Shown here: in pieces, positions 15,424 to 23,703 of the stretch
How positions within the stretch are numbered: position 1 is the first letter of the stretch
How the letters are laid out: each line of letters begins with the position of its first letter
Source: CAYFJO01 sp964343305
Lineage (GTDB): Bacteria > Planctomycetota > Planctomycetia > Pirellulales > Pirellulaceae
DNA length: 27,154 bases
Assembly: GCA_964343305.1 (NCBI GenBank)
Contig: CAYFJO010000110.1
Coordinates: forward strand, 1 to 27,154
Reading direction: 5' to 3'
The notes under the pieces: model-generated
Seen by the model: only the letters and a program-made list of their open reading frames with translations
Told to the model about the DNA's origin: nothing
Database searches by the model: none
Made by a program: the position numbers and the translations under genes

Positions 15424-16128
15424 TTATTCTTCGAAACTTGGACGTCTGGGACGATCGCCGCCGCCCTCTTCGCGACCGCCGCCTTCGCGCGGGCCACCTC
15501 GACCGCCCGGGCCGCCAGGACCACCTGGTTCGTGACGCCGATGAATCTCTTCGGCGAATTTCATCAATTCCGCTTTCGACAATTTGCCGTCGTTGTCTTC
15601 ATCGAATTCAAATGCGTGTTCAACCATCCGATCAGGACTTGGTGGACCACCATCAGGACCGCCGGGGCCACGTCCGCCTGGACCACCTTGCCCACGACCC
15701 TCGCCACCACGACCCTCTTGGCCTCGATCGCCACCCGCACGACCGCCACCCTCACGAGGCGGACGACCTTCGCCTGGACCGCCGGGTCCTGGTCCGCCGG
15801 GCCTGGCCGGTCGTAGCTCGTCGTGCGTCAATTTTCCGTCACCGTTCTTGTCCAATGTTTTGAGCGCCGTGACGGCATTCGAGATTTCGTCGGCGGAGAT
15901 CTCGTGATCGCCGTTTGCGTCCAACGCTTCAACAATGGGCGGGGGTGGTGGGGGACCAAAACCTCGACCACCTTCACCACCCGGGCCGCCAAAGCCACGT
16001 TGTCCGCCCTGACGATCGCCACCGTCGCGACTGCCACCGTCACGACCGCCAGGCGGTTGGGATACGACTACGTTTGAAATGGCAACCGCCGCAATGACGG
16101 CCGTCGCCAAGATCGCGATTCGTTTCAT
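15424..16128 (-). CDS. Secreted Gly/Pro/Arg-rich EF-hand calcium-binding protein
   Basis: This 234-aa protein has a signal peptide MKRIAILATAVIAAVAISNV with cleavage near VVVSQ. The start is the ATG at 16128 with GGAG eight bases upstream; the frame is open 46 codons further up but that part is not protein-like. Three EF-hand loops are complete: DANGDHEISADE (70-81), DKNGDGKLTHDE (93-104) and DEDNDGKLSKAE (about 182-193). They are separated by low-complexity Gly/Pro/Arg/Glu linkers (GGPGGEGGRGFGPPPPPP and similar). Such proteins are abundant in planctomycetes and presumably bind calcium outside the cytoplasm; their partners are unknown. It has its own terminator and an upstream gap of 388 nt, so it is likely monocistronic. 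Confidence 0.9.
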   Translation of the reverse strand: MKRIAILATAVIAAVAISNVVVSQPPGGRDGGSRDGGDRQGGQRGFGGPGGEGGRGFGPPPPPPIVEALDANGDHEISADEISNAVTALKTLDKNGDGKLTHDELRPARPGGPGPGGPGEGRPPREGGGRAGGDRGQEGRGGEGRGQGGPGGRGPGGPDGGPPSPDRMVEHAFEFDEDNDGKLSKAELMKFAEEIHRRHEPGGPGGPGGRGGPREGGGREEGGGDRPRRPSFEE

Positions 16129-16347
16129 AATGCTTGCTCCAATTGGTTGGCTGGCCTGACATCGCGAGTCCGACCATCGATAAAACTGTTGTTTGCTACT
16201 TACCTTTACCCCAAATCGAGGTGCGGCATCCACTACTGGAACCGAAGTTATTCCGAAAGATTGCAACTCATTTGATGAGATTTCAGATTTCTTCGACGTC
16301 TTGTTGCCGTAATCCCTAGACCCAGTGGTAACGCCAAAAACTCGCGG

Positions 16348-16356
16348 TTATCCACA
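16348..16356 (+). promoter_or_regulatory. Isolated DnaA-box consensus TTATCCACA
   Basis: This is an exact match to the classical 9-mer. It is a single copy with no cluster, AT-rich unwinding element or dnaA/dnaN gene nearby, so it is probably not an origin. It could be a chance match or a DnaA-titration site. Confidence 0.3.
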
Positions 16357-16378
16357 GCGGTCCAAAAAAATGTCTGAC

Positions 16379-16395
16379 GGCAGCAGGATGCCACC
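16379..16395 (+). repeat. Second copy of GGC(T/A)GCAGGATGCCACC motif
   Basis: This 17-mer differs by one base from the minus-strand reading of 8718-8734. At 8718 it is part of a hairpin; here the flanking TCGTGG/CCACGA arms are not preserved. It is probably a degraded member of a dispersed intergenic repeat family. Confidence 0.5.
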
Positions 16396-16516
16396 GATAC
16401 GAGAAATTACTGGGCGACACAATAGAGGGCTTTGCCGGACCTCAAAAAGATCTGGCCGTCGCAGATTGCTGGGGGTCTTGTCGCAAATGCGCGGTTGCTC
16501 GCCTTAGGGCGATCCA

Positions 16517-18754
16517 CTACATCTCAAAGTTGAACGTCTGGCAAATATACCGCCAAGATCTTTGGCCAATCGTATCGTTCCCCACATAGATGCGGCCTTG
16601 TCCTGTGCCGCCGATTCTTAGGATGCCCTCAAGGTCTTCTAAAGGCGCGCTGATTTCGTAAGACGTCGACAAAGGTTGTTCCTGGCCCGACCGATCGGTG
16701 CGGGTGACGAGATCGCCGCCTGATTTGCTGGACAGCTTGCGCGGGCTGGCGGTCATTTTTGTTTTTGAGATTTGATCGACCGTGCTTTCGAACTCGCGCA
16801 AGGGCAAGTGTTCGACAAAGATCTCAATCGGTTGGCCGGTGCGGACGAATTCGATGTCGGACTGGTCGACAACCAGGATCGCCTCGACCTGGCGCGGATC
16901 GCCGACCAGGCAAACTGGCGTTCCCTTTTCGTAGAAGGCTCCAACATTGCGAATCTCCAGCGGAGTTCCAGTCCAAGTCGGTAATCGATCTTGTTCGCCT
17001 TTTTCTTCCGGGCGATAGTTCGCGGGCATAACGAATCCGGCCACGGGCGTTTTGACGATCAGTTTTTGAACCGCATGAACGCGTCTGCGCAACACCGCCT
17101 CGATCGTTGCAATGGATTGCTGGACACGTTCGATTTCCAACGAAGCGGATTCGTCGCCTTCGACTTCGGCATCTTTCAGCGATTTGAGCTGTGCCTTCTC
17201 TTGGTCGCGCTGTCCTTCCAGGCGCGTGATGGCCAACCATTCATCGAGGTTTTCCAACGTCAACAGAACTTGTCCTTCCGAAACCGGATGGTCCAGCTTG
17301 GCGTGGACGGATTGGACCGTGCCGGGAACGTCGACATAAACCGCCGTCGCGCCGCGTGGTTGGATGTGCAGACTGCCGCTGACATAGTGAGGCACGGGAA
17401 TCAGCGCCACACCGGCCACCGCCGTCCCAATGACCACCAAACTGGCAAACATGCGAACTTTGTTCACTCTTTCGATCCTCCCAGGAACATAAAAGAATCT
17501 AGCCAACTGCCACAGCGGCATCACCAGCAGCGCCCACAACGACATCAGCGCGATCAACTGCCCGAGCACCTTTAGGCCGTACGGTTCAAACATGTGGTAC
17601 AAGACCCACAGAATCGCGAATGCAATGAACCATTTGTAAATCCCAGCCGCGACGGAGTAGAGGGCAAAGAACCATTGCCGGCGTTGCGGCAAAAACGGAT
17701 CGTAAGATTCCGGCAGTCCGAGCATCAACCCGCCGAGCTTTCGTCGCAAAATCGTGCTCGCCTTTTGCCGCAGGTTGGGGATCTCCAGCAGATCGGACAA
17801 GATGTAGTAGCCGTCATATCGCAACAGCGGGTTGGCGTTGAACAGCAACGTGCTGATGCTGCAGACGAACATCAAGTTGAGGCACAAGTAGTTGAACATG
17901 CCTGGCTGGCTGAACCACCACAGAAACGTCGCGATCGAGGCGATCACCAGTTCGACATACATGCCGGCGGCGCCAATGGCCGCCCGTTTCCATTTGCTGG
18001 GCAGCATCCAACTGTCCGACACATTGGCGTACAAACAGGGGGTCAACACCAACAGCATCACGCCCATCTCGTGGCATTCACCGCCCAACCGCTTGCATGC
18101 CAGTCCGTGTCCAAACTCGTGCAACACTTTCGTCACACCCAGCGTCAGTGCCAACCAAAACCAGTTCTTGACCGCAAAGAATTCTTGAAACGCGGGCAGC
18201 TTCGCCGTGAAAACATCGAACTGGGCGGCGATCAGCATCAACGCCCCGACGCCCAGCATCAAACACATGACTACGATCGGCCGCGAGAAAAACCAGCCGA
18301 CCTGGCTGTCGAGCCACGAGAGCAACCGATCCGGATTAAATCCCTTGAAACGGATCGCCAAGATGTTCGTTAGCGAACACCATCGCTCGCGCTGTGTGCT
18401 TTCGTCGTCGCGTTTGCGAAGTTGTTCGCCTTGTCCCGCTGCGTCGGACACGACGAGCGAGCTGCGATAGAGCATGCCAATGAACTGATGAATTTCGGCG
18501 AGCGTGATTCTTTGTGGACGGAATTGTCGTTCGAAACGATGTTGGATGTCGTCGGGACTGGCCTCACCGTCGAGCATTTCCAACATCGCGTATTCTTCCT
18601 CTTCGAAGCGATAGTATTTCAGCGCGACGGGATCCTTGAGAATGTAATAGCGGCGGCCTTGGTACCATTGCTCGTCGACAATCAGATCCAAACGTCTTTG
18701 CAATCGCAACGGCCGGCTGGCGCTGGAGACAAGGCTGTTACCAATGTTTGCCAT
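16517..18754 (-). CDS. PqqD-like / site-2-protease (M50) / HlyD hybrid membrane protein
   Basis: The product is 745 aa. Residues about 20-105 resemble a PqqD-type domain (DLIVDEQWYQGRRYYILKDP; YAMLEMLDGEASPDDIQHRF). A multi-helix membrane region then carries the zinc protease motif HEFGH (212-216) and the second M50 motif NANPLLRYDG (306-315). A last membrane helix (about 435-452) leads to a HlyD-like biotinyl/lipoyl half-motif and coiled coil (455-620, with VYVDVPGTVQSVHAKLDHPV). This matches the YydH-like 'peptide zinc metalloprotease' group, linked in some bacteria to processing or export of modified peptides. It lies 14 nt behind the GAF-HlyD gene and forms an operon with it. No ABC transporter or RND pump gene is adjacent. 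The substrate is unknown. Confidence 0.9.
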   Translation of the reverse strand: MANIGNSLVSSASRPLRLQRRLDLIVDEQWYQGRRYYILKDPVALKYYRFEEEEYAMLEMLDGEASPDDIQHRFERQFRPQRITLAEIHQFIGMLYRSSLVVSDAAGQGEQLRKRDDESTQRERWCSLTNILAIRFKGFNPDRLLSWLDSQVGWFFSRPIVVMCLMLGVGALMLIAAQFDVFTAKLPAFQEFFAVKNWFWLALTLGVTKVLHEFGHGLACKRLGGECHEMGVMLLVLTPCLYANVSDSWMLPSKWKRAAIGAAGMYVELVIASIATFLWWFSQPGMFNYLCLNLMFVCSISTLLFNANPLLRYDGYYILSDLLEIPNLRQKASTILRRKLGGLMLGLPESYDPFLPQRRQWFFALYSVAAGIYKWFIAFAILWVLYHMFEPYGLKVLGQLIALMSLWALLVMPLWQLARFFYVPGRIERVNKVRMFASLVVIGTAVAGVALIPVPHYVSGSLHIQPRGATAVYVDVPGTVQSVHAKLDHPVSEGQVLLTLENLDEWLAITRLEGQRDQEKAQLKSLKDAEVEGDESASLEIERVQQSIATIEAVLRRRVHAVQKLIVKTPVAGFVMPANYRPEEKGEQDRLPTWTGTPLEIRNVGAFYEKGTPVCLVGDPRQVEAILVVDQSDIEFVRTGQPIEIFVEHLPLREFESTVDQISKTKMTASPRKLSSKSGGDLVTRTDRSGQEQPLSTSYEISAPLEDLEGILRIGGTGQGRIYVGNDTIGQRSWRYICQTFNFEM

Positions 18755-18768
18755 GTGTGTGTCAGGAA

Positions 18769-20850
18769 TTAGAACCAGAACAAGACTTTGGCCTGAATGG
18801 TTTCGACTAACTCATGGAACCAGACGTAGCCAAACGAACGGCGTCCGCAATGTACGCGTGCCGTGACTTTTGCTCCGTCGCGCAAATCGGGCAACACATC
18901 CTTATCGATCGCCACACAAATTCGCACGGTGTTGCCGTTTTCATCACGAACATCGGCGCTGCGATCGATCGACGTGACGCGGCCTTTGAATTCTTCGCCT
19001 GGGTGCGTGGCTAAAATGAAAGTGACGCGCAGCGGCTCGTCCGACTTGCGACGTGCCAGGTCGACGTGCCCCATCCGACGTTCCGGCATCTGGAGTTCCA
19101 ATTCCCAAGGTTCGGCGGGATTAAAAAGCGTCATCAGCCGCTGACCTCGATGGACGGGACGTTGTAACAACTTGTTGCGCACCTGCCAGGTCGCGACCTG
19201 GCCTTCGATTGGGCTGGTCACGATCATCTGCCGCCGTTGTTCTCGATAAATGGCAAGTTGCCGCTCGATGCTTGCTTTGGCGACTTCCAGTTGAGCGAGC
19301 TTTCCCGCCAACTCGATCTCTTGAACTGGATCCATCCGTGGGTTCTCGGTGAATACGCGGCGGATCGCAAAGGTTTGCTTTTCGTTCTCCGACAGTTGGC
19401 CGTTCAAGTCGATGATCTCCGACTCAAGCCCATGGTTTTCCAGTCGAGCGACGATGTGTCCTTTGGTAACCGCCATGCCCGGTTCGACCGGTACTTGAAC
19501 TAGCGTTCCATCGGCCTTTGCAAAAATGTCGCGTTGCACCGTGGGACGCAACGTTCCGTCGGCGGACAAATCGAAATCGGACTGAACGACGAACAGGCCG
19601 AAAACGGCCAGGGCAGCCAGCAAGAGAACGAACAACGTGATTGGAAGATTGCGAATCGCGAGGATCATCCGCGATTTGCCCAACGCACGCCAAACGGGCA
19701 ACAGGAACAAACCGTTGTATTCCAGGGCGCTGTGCAGAGCATCGGCGCTGTGCGCGGCAACCACATCGATGCGCTTCGTAAAAGCGTCGGTCAATCGATT
19801 GTCTTTGAACTGTTCGACCACCAAAGCGGCGATTGTTTTCGATCGACGGCGCGAATTCTCGGTCTTGTCCGGCGGCTCTTTCAGCGGAACGACGACAACA
19901 CTTTTTGCATGCGACTTGTCGACGTAGCTGTTCAGCCGCTTTTCGATCTGCGGCGGCAGATTCTCCGCATCTCCGTCGTACAACAACGGCTGGCCCCCCC
20001 GGACAACAGCCGTTGCTAAACCACCGAGATGCCGGATCTCTCTCGCTCGTCGATCGATCGTATCCAATCCGCTGACCACTTCGATTTTGCATTTTCCGCC
20101 GCGACACAATGCCACGCTCACACGATCCGCGCCAACGAGCCGCCGCCCTTCGTTGGCAATCGTGTACACAGTGTCCCGCACATTCAAGCTGTGGTGCACC
20201 GTGTGAATGAATTCCTCAAGTTGATCCCAAAGTTGCTGCCGATCGCCGAAGCTACGCAGACGTCGCGTCTTCAAATAGTCGCCTGCCAAGTCGCACATCT
20301 GCATCAAGAATCGCAGATAGCCGCGCTGTGTTGTCGGACCGCCGCCGGGACGTTGCAGGATTTCAACGACGCCTTGCACTTCGCCGTCGATTTTGATCAC
20401 GCCCATGACCAACAAAAAATCGGTCGGATTGCCCGCCTCGTCTTCGTCAGCCGAACCTGACCTGGGTTGGACCAGCGTGGACTGGCCTGTCTCCAGCATT
20501 TTTTGAAGCAACAGCGTGTGTTGAAACTGCCGATCTTCGTCGTCGGCCAACTGGGCCTTGGCCATATTGATTTGATAACGCAGCTCTAACCGGCTGCCTT
20601 CATCGACGGACCAAATCGCTCCACCCACCGAGGCCAAAGCGGCCGAGATCCGGTTCAAAAACCCTTCGTAAAACTCTTCCAGCGAACAATCAGACTGAGA
20701 AAGCTGCGTGATCTCGTTGACGAGCCCGCGAATTTCCAGCTTCGTCTGCTGGACCAACATCGGGTCAACCGCAGCGGACGTTGATGGCCGTCGCGGCTCG
20801 GTTGATTCGAACGAATCAACCGGAGCGTCTATCGATTGGGTTGTACTCAT
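18769..20850 (-). CDS. GAF-domain membrane-fusion (HlyD-like) protein
   Basis: The product is 693 aa. A cytoplasmic part holds two GAF-like regions (about 45-195 and 205-380; the second includes VRDTVYTIANEGRRLVGADRVSVAL and the closing VVAAHSADALHSAL). A single membrane helix follows at about 401-422 (LPITLFVLLLAALAVFGLFVV). The rest is a HlyD-type adaptor: lipoyl half ADGTLVQVPVEPGMAVTKG, coiled coil around LAGKLAQLEVAKASIERQL, second lipoyl half IVTSPIEGQVATW and beta-barrel. Such an arrangement could let an internal signal gate export, which is inference. The ATG at 20850 is preceded by AAGG with almost no spacing, so initiation may be weak. It is the first gene of the pair with the M50 hybrid. 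Confidence 0.88.
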   Translation of the reverse strand: MSTTQSIDAPVDSFESTEPRRPSTSAAVDPMLVQQTKLEIRGLVNEITQLSQSDCSLEEFYEGFLNRISAALASVGGAIWSVDEGSRLELRYQINMAKAQLADDEDRQFQHTLLLQKMLETGQSTLVQPRSGSADEDEAGNPTDFLLVMGVIKIDGEVQGVVEILQRPGGGPTTQRGYLRFLMQMCDLAGDYLKTRRLRSFGDRQQLWDQLEEFIHTVHHSLNVRDTVYTIANEGRRLVGADRVSVALCRGGKCKIEVVSGLDTIDRRAREIRHLGGLATAVVRGGQPLLYDGDAENLPPQIEKRLNSYVDKSHAKSVVVVPLKEPPDKTENSRRRSKTIAALVVEQFKDNRLTDAFTKRIDVVAAHSADALHSALEYNGLFLLPVWRALGKSRMILAIRNLPITLFVLLLAALAVFGLFVVQSDFDLSADGTLRPTVQRDIFAKADGTLVQVPVEPGMAVTKGHIVARLENHGLESEIIDLNGQLSENEKQTFAIRRVFTENPRMDPVQEIELAGKLAQLEVAKASIERQLAIYREQRRQMIVTSPIEGQVATWQVRNKLLQRPVHRGQRLMTLFNPAEPWELELQMPERRMGHVDLARRKSDEPLRVTFILATHPGEEFKGRVTSIDRSADVRDENGNTVRICVAIDKDVLPDLRDGAKVTARVHCGRRSFGYVWFHELVETIQAKVLFWF

Positions 20851-21008
20851 CCTTGATTAGCCCAACACGTGTTTCTAATTGAACAGAAGCAAATAAAGGG
20901 AACGAAGAACATGTTTGTTTGCTTTGTTTTTTTCAGTTTAAAAAATGCGGGCAAACGGAACGTGCGCGTGATTCAATTGTCGACCTGATAGCCCAGTGAA
21001 CTGTCGTT

Positions 21009-21029
21009 AAAATTTGCGGAATCCGCAAA
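21009..21029 (-). terminator. Rho-independent terminator of the permease gene
   Basis: TTTGCGGA (21013-21020) and TCCGCAAA (21022-21029) form a near-continuous palindrome. On the minus strand the hairpin is followed by TTTTAA. It lies 33 nt beyond the permease stop and insulates the GAF-HlyD operon downstream. Confidence 0.8.
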
Positions 21030-21062
21030 CTCTTTCCAAACTGCCCAGTCCCGCACGGCAGC

Positions 21063-22415
21063 TTATTGCCCCTGCTTACCACTGAACGGGATACAAAACG
21101 ATAGCAAAACACCTGCTGTCATCAGTGCGAGGGCCGCGACCCACTCTGGATTGATGTTGCTCAAAGCAAACTTGGTGCTGGAGTAGATAATGAAGACCGC
21201 GGTCAGCGCGAATAAGATTGGTGTCAGGGGATACAAGATGACATGATAAGGTCGCTCGGACTCTTGGTCCTTGTGCCGTAGAACGAACAGCGCAATCGCG
21301 ACAAGTAGTAGGAAAACCCAAAACAGCGGCGTCGCGAAGATGACCATTCGATCAAATCCATCCGACGAAGCAAGTGCGATGATCAGCGCCAAGGAAACCA
21401 TGCCTTGACCAACCAACGCGCGAATCGGTGCACCGAATCGTTGGTTCCATTTTCCTAGCCAACCGAACAGTGGATGTTCAGTTCCCAACGCATAGTAGAT
21501 TCGCGCCCCGGTCAACGTCATGCCGTTGATCGCTCCCAAAGCCGAACAGCAGATTAACAGGCTAATGAATCGGCTGCCCCAGACGCCCAGCCTGGCGTGC
21601 ATCAAGTCGGCGGCAATGGCTCTGGTGCTCGCCATGCCGTCGTACCCCATCGCGAAAATGAACGCCAAATTGACCAGCAAATAGACCACCGTCACCACCA
21701 GCGTTCCCAGCATCAGCGTGCGAAGAAGATTCTTGCGAGGCTCGCGAACTTCCGCCGCAACAAAGGAGATGTCATTCCAGCCGCCATAGGTGAACAGAAT
21801 CATGATCAGGGCGTACTCCAAACCGAAGTTTGGCAATCGGCTGTCAGGGTCTGGTTCGCCGACGGGTATGATCCAAGAAAATGCAAAGGCAAAAACTGTC
21901 AACAGCCCAGCGACTTTAAAGGTGGTTAACAAATTCTGTGTCAGCTTGCCACTCTGGACGCCCAGAATGTTGATCGCCGTCAATACGATCACCGCCGAAC
22001 TGGCCAGCAGCGTGTCGGTCAGGCGACTTGGTTCCAGCCCAATGAGTTGGTTGGCGTAGCGCGTGTACACAAACGCCATCGCCCCAATGTTGCCGGGGCG
22101 AATGATCCAGAATTGTGCCCAGACGAACAGAAACCCCGTCCGACGCCCGTAGGCTTTGGTGAGAAACACGTAGTCGCCGCCTTGCTTGGGGTAGGTCGTG
22201 GTGAGTTCGGCAAAACAGAGTGCTCCGACCAAAGCCAGCAACCCACCCACAAGCCACAGTGAAATCAACGCCGCCGGACCACTGACGCTGGCCGCGATTT
22301 TAGGTGTGGTTTCGAAGATTCCCACGCCAATGATGATCCCTACGATGATGCAAACCGAGTCGAACAAGGTGAGTTGCTGACTGGGGCCGAGATCTTTGTC
22401 GGGCGGCTTCGACAT
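21063..22415 (-). CDS. APC-superfamily amino-acid permease
   Basis: This 450-aa protein has about 12 hydrophobic segments. The N-terminal helix LFDSVCIIVGIIIGVGIFETT is the conserved substrate-binding TM1 of the amino acid-polyamine-organocation superfamily. GALCFAELTTTYPKQGGDYVFLTKAYG is the matching TM2/TM3 signature, and a TM6-like FTYGGWNDISFVAAEVREP follows. It imports amino acids into the cytoplasm; specificity cannot be read. The start is the ATG at 22415. The open frame runs 56 codons further upstream but overlaps the promoter side of the divergent PLP gene. No clear ribosome-binding site is seen. Being divergent from a sulfur amino-acid enzyme, it could import a substrate for that enzyme. 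Confidence 0.92.
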   Translation of the reverse strand: MSKPPDKDLGPSQQLTLFDSVCIIVGIIIGVGIFETTPKIAASVSGPAALISLWLVGGLLALVGALCFAELTTTYPKQGGDYVFLTKAYGRRTGFLFVWAQFWIIRPGNIGAMAFVYTRYANQLIGLEPSRLTDTLLASSAVIVLTAINILGVQSGKLTQNLLTTFKVAGLLTVFAFAFSWIIPVGEPDPDSRLPNFGLEYALIMILFTYGGWNDISFVAAEVREPRKNLLRTLMLGTLVVTVVYLLVNLAFIFAMGYDGMASTRAIAADLMHARLGVWGSRFISLLICCSALGAINGMTLTGARIYYALGTEHPLFGWLGKWNQRFGAPIRALVGQGMVSLALIIALASSDGFDRMVIFATPLFWVFLLLVAIALFVLRHKDQESERPYHVILYPLTPILFALTAVFIIYSSTKFALSNINPEWVAALALMTAGVLLSFCIPFSGKQGQ

Positions 22416-22524
22416 GGGGTCACTATAATCTGAATTGTTTTCAGCGAAGAGGGGCCAAGCCGCGCGAATGTTTGCTACACTTCCGTCACTGCCGCGGCAC
22501 CAACACAATCCAGGATCATTTTCT

Positions 22525-23703
22525 ATGTCCGACAAGCCCGACGACATTTGTCCGCGAATCGATCGCGTCAACGACTCGCCCACCCATCCGGCATCGCCGC
22601 CGATCTATCCCACGTCGGTGTGGCAATGCGAGGATCCTCAGCAAGCCTACGAGATTCTCGAAGGTCATCAACCGGGCTATGTGTACCAACGGGGCGATCA
22701 TCCCAACGCCGACGTCTTTGCCGAGAAGATCAAACAACTGCACGGGGCCGAATGTGTTGCCGTCGCTTCGTCGGGAATGGGTGCGATGGTGACCGCAGCA
22801 CTGTCGCAACTTCAATCGGGCGACCACATTGTCATCAGCAATCAACTTTATGGTGAGAGTTCCATTTTCTTTCGTGATGAGTTGAGCCGAACAGGCATCA
22901 CTTGCGATGAAGTCGACACGTGCAACTTAGAAGCAACCGCGAGTGTGTTGTCAGAAAACACCAAGTTGTTGGTTGTCGAAACAATCACCAATCCATTGTT
23001 GCGAGTGACGGACATTTCCGCATTGGCGGACTTGTGTCACTCGCGCGGCATCAAGTTGCTCGTAGACAACACCTTTGCGACGCCAGTGATCTGCCAACCA
23101 CTGGCACTGGGTGCGGACTTCGTCATGGAGAGCGTCAGCAAAATGATTAACGGACACACAGATGTGATGCTCGGGGTGCTCTGCGGCGGCCAGTCTGATT
23201 GGCAGCGAGTCCCGCGCGTATTGCGAACTTGGGGGCTGGCCAGCAGCCCATGGGATTGCTGGCTGGCCACGCGCGGAATGGCCACGCTGCACTTGCGCAT
23301 TCAACAAGCCGCTCAGAACGCAATGCACGTTGCCCAGTGGCTGAGTGATCGCAAAGAGATCGAGCGGGTAGATTATCCGGGACTCGACAACCACCCGGAT
23401 CGCGAATTGGCCAAGCGCCAATTGAAAGGCGGGTCGGGTAACATGTTGACGTTTCACCTGCGCGACGGTCGACACGCCGCCGACTCCTTTATCAAGGCCG
23501 CCCATCAAATACCGTTTTGTCCGTCTTTGGGCGAGGCTTGCACAACACTGAGTCATCCGCAATCGACAAGTCATCGTGCACTATCGGAAGACCGGCGTCT
23601 ATCGCTCGGGATCACCGGCGGCACGATCCGGCTGTCCGTGGGAATCGAGTCGGCGGATTTTATTCAAAACGCCTTATCCGAAGGGCTCGAGTCGTTAGGC
23701 TGA
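22525..23703 (+). CDS. Cys/Met-metabolism PLP-dependent enzyme (cystathionine gamma-synthase/lyase family)
   Basis: This 392-aa protein is of usual family length. Family motifs: PPIYPTSVWQ, YVYQRGDHPNADVFAEKI, SSGMGAMVTAALSQLQSGDHIV (cofactor phosphate loop), ETITNPLLRVTDI, LLVDNTFATPVICQPLALGAD, the PLP lysine in ESVSKMINGHTDVMLG, and the C-terminal GGTIRLSVGIES. The family covers gamma-synthases, O-acetylhomoserine sulfhydrylases and gamma-lyases. The sequence alone does not decide, and the neighbouring permease would suit a catabolic lyase. The start is the ATG at 22525 (AGGA nine bases upstream) rather than 22435, since the earlier 30 codons are not protein-like. A TATAAT at 22424-22429 could be a -10 box but lacks a well-spaced -35. 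Its last 40 nt overlap the convergent zinc-ribbon gene. Confidence 0.93.
   Translation: MSDKPDDICPRIDRVNDSPTHPASPPIYPTSVWQCEDPQQAYEILEGHQPGYVYQRGDHPNADVFAEKIKQLHGAECVAVASSGMGAMVTAALSQLQSGDHIVISNQLYGESSIFFRDELSRTGITCDEVDTCNLEATASVLSENTKLLVVETITNPLLRVTDISALADLCHSRGIKLLVDNTFATPVICQPLALGADFVMESVSKMINGHTDVMLGVLCGGQSDWQRVPRVLRTWGLASSPWDCWLATRGMATLHLRIQQAAQNAMHVAQWLSDRKEIERVDYPGLDNHPDRELAKRQLKGGSGNMLTFHLRDGRHAADSFIKAAHQIPFCPSLGEACTTLSHPQSTSHRALSEDRRLSLGITGGTIRLSVGIESADFIQNALSEGLESLG

Larger units (their letters stand above)
16129..16516. other. 388-nt intergenic region upstream of the EF-hand gene
   Basis: This gap lies between the stop of the M50 gene and the start of the EF-hand gene, both on the minus strand. 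It should hold the EF-hand promoter, but I cannot place one with confidence. It contains a single DnaA-box consensus (16348-16356), a copy of the repeat motif seen at 8718-8734 (16379-16395), and a small hairpin (TCGCC 16499-16503 / GGCGA 16508-16512) just after the M50 stop. No gene or RNA is recognised. Confidence 0.6.

Noticed and set aside
15424..15907. Plus-strand Pro/Arg-rich reading frames over the EF-hand gene
   Set aside because: They are antisense products of Gly/Pro/Arg codon runs; the minus strand has a signal peptide, three EF-hands and a terminator.
16348..16356. DnaA box as evidence for a replication origin
   Set aside because: It is a single site with no cluster, no AT-rich element and no origin-associated genes.
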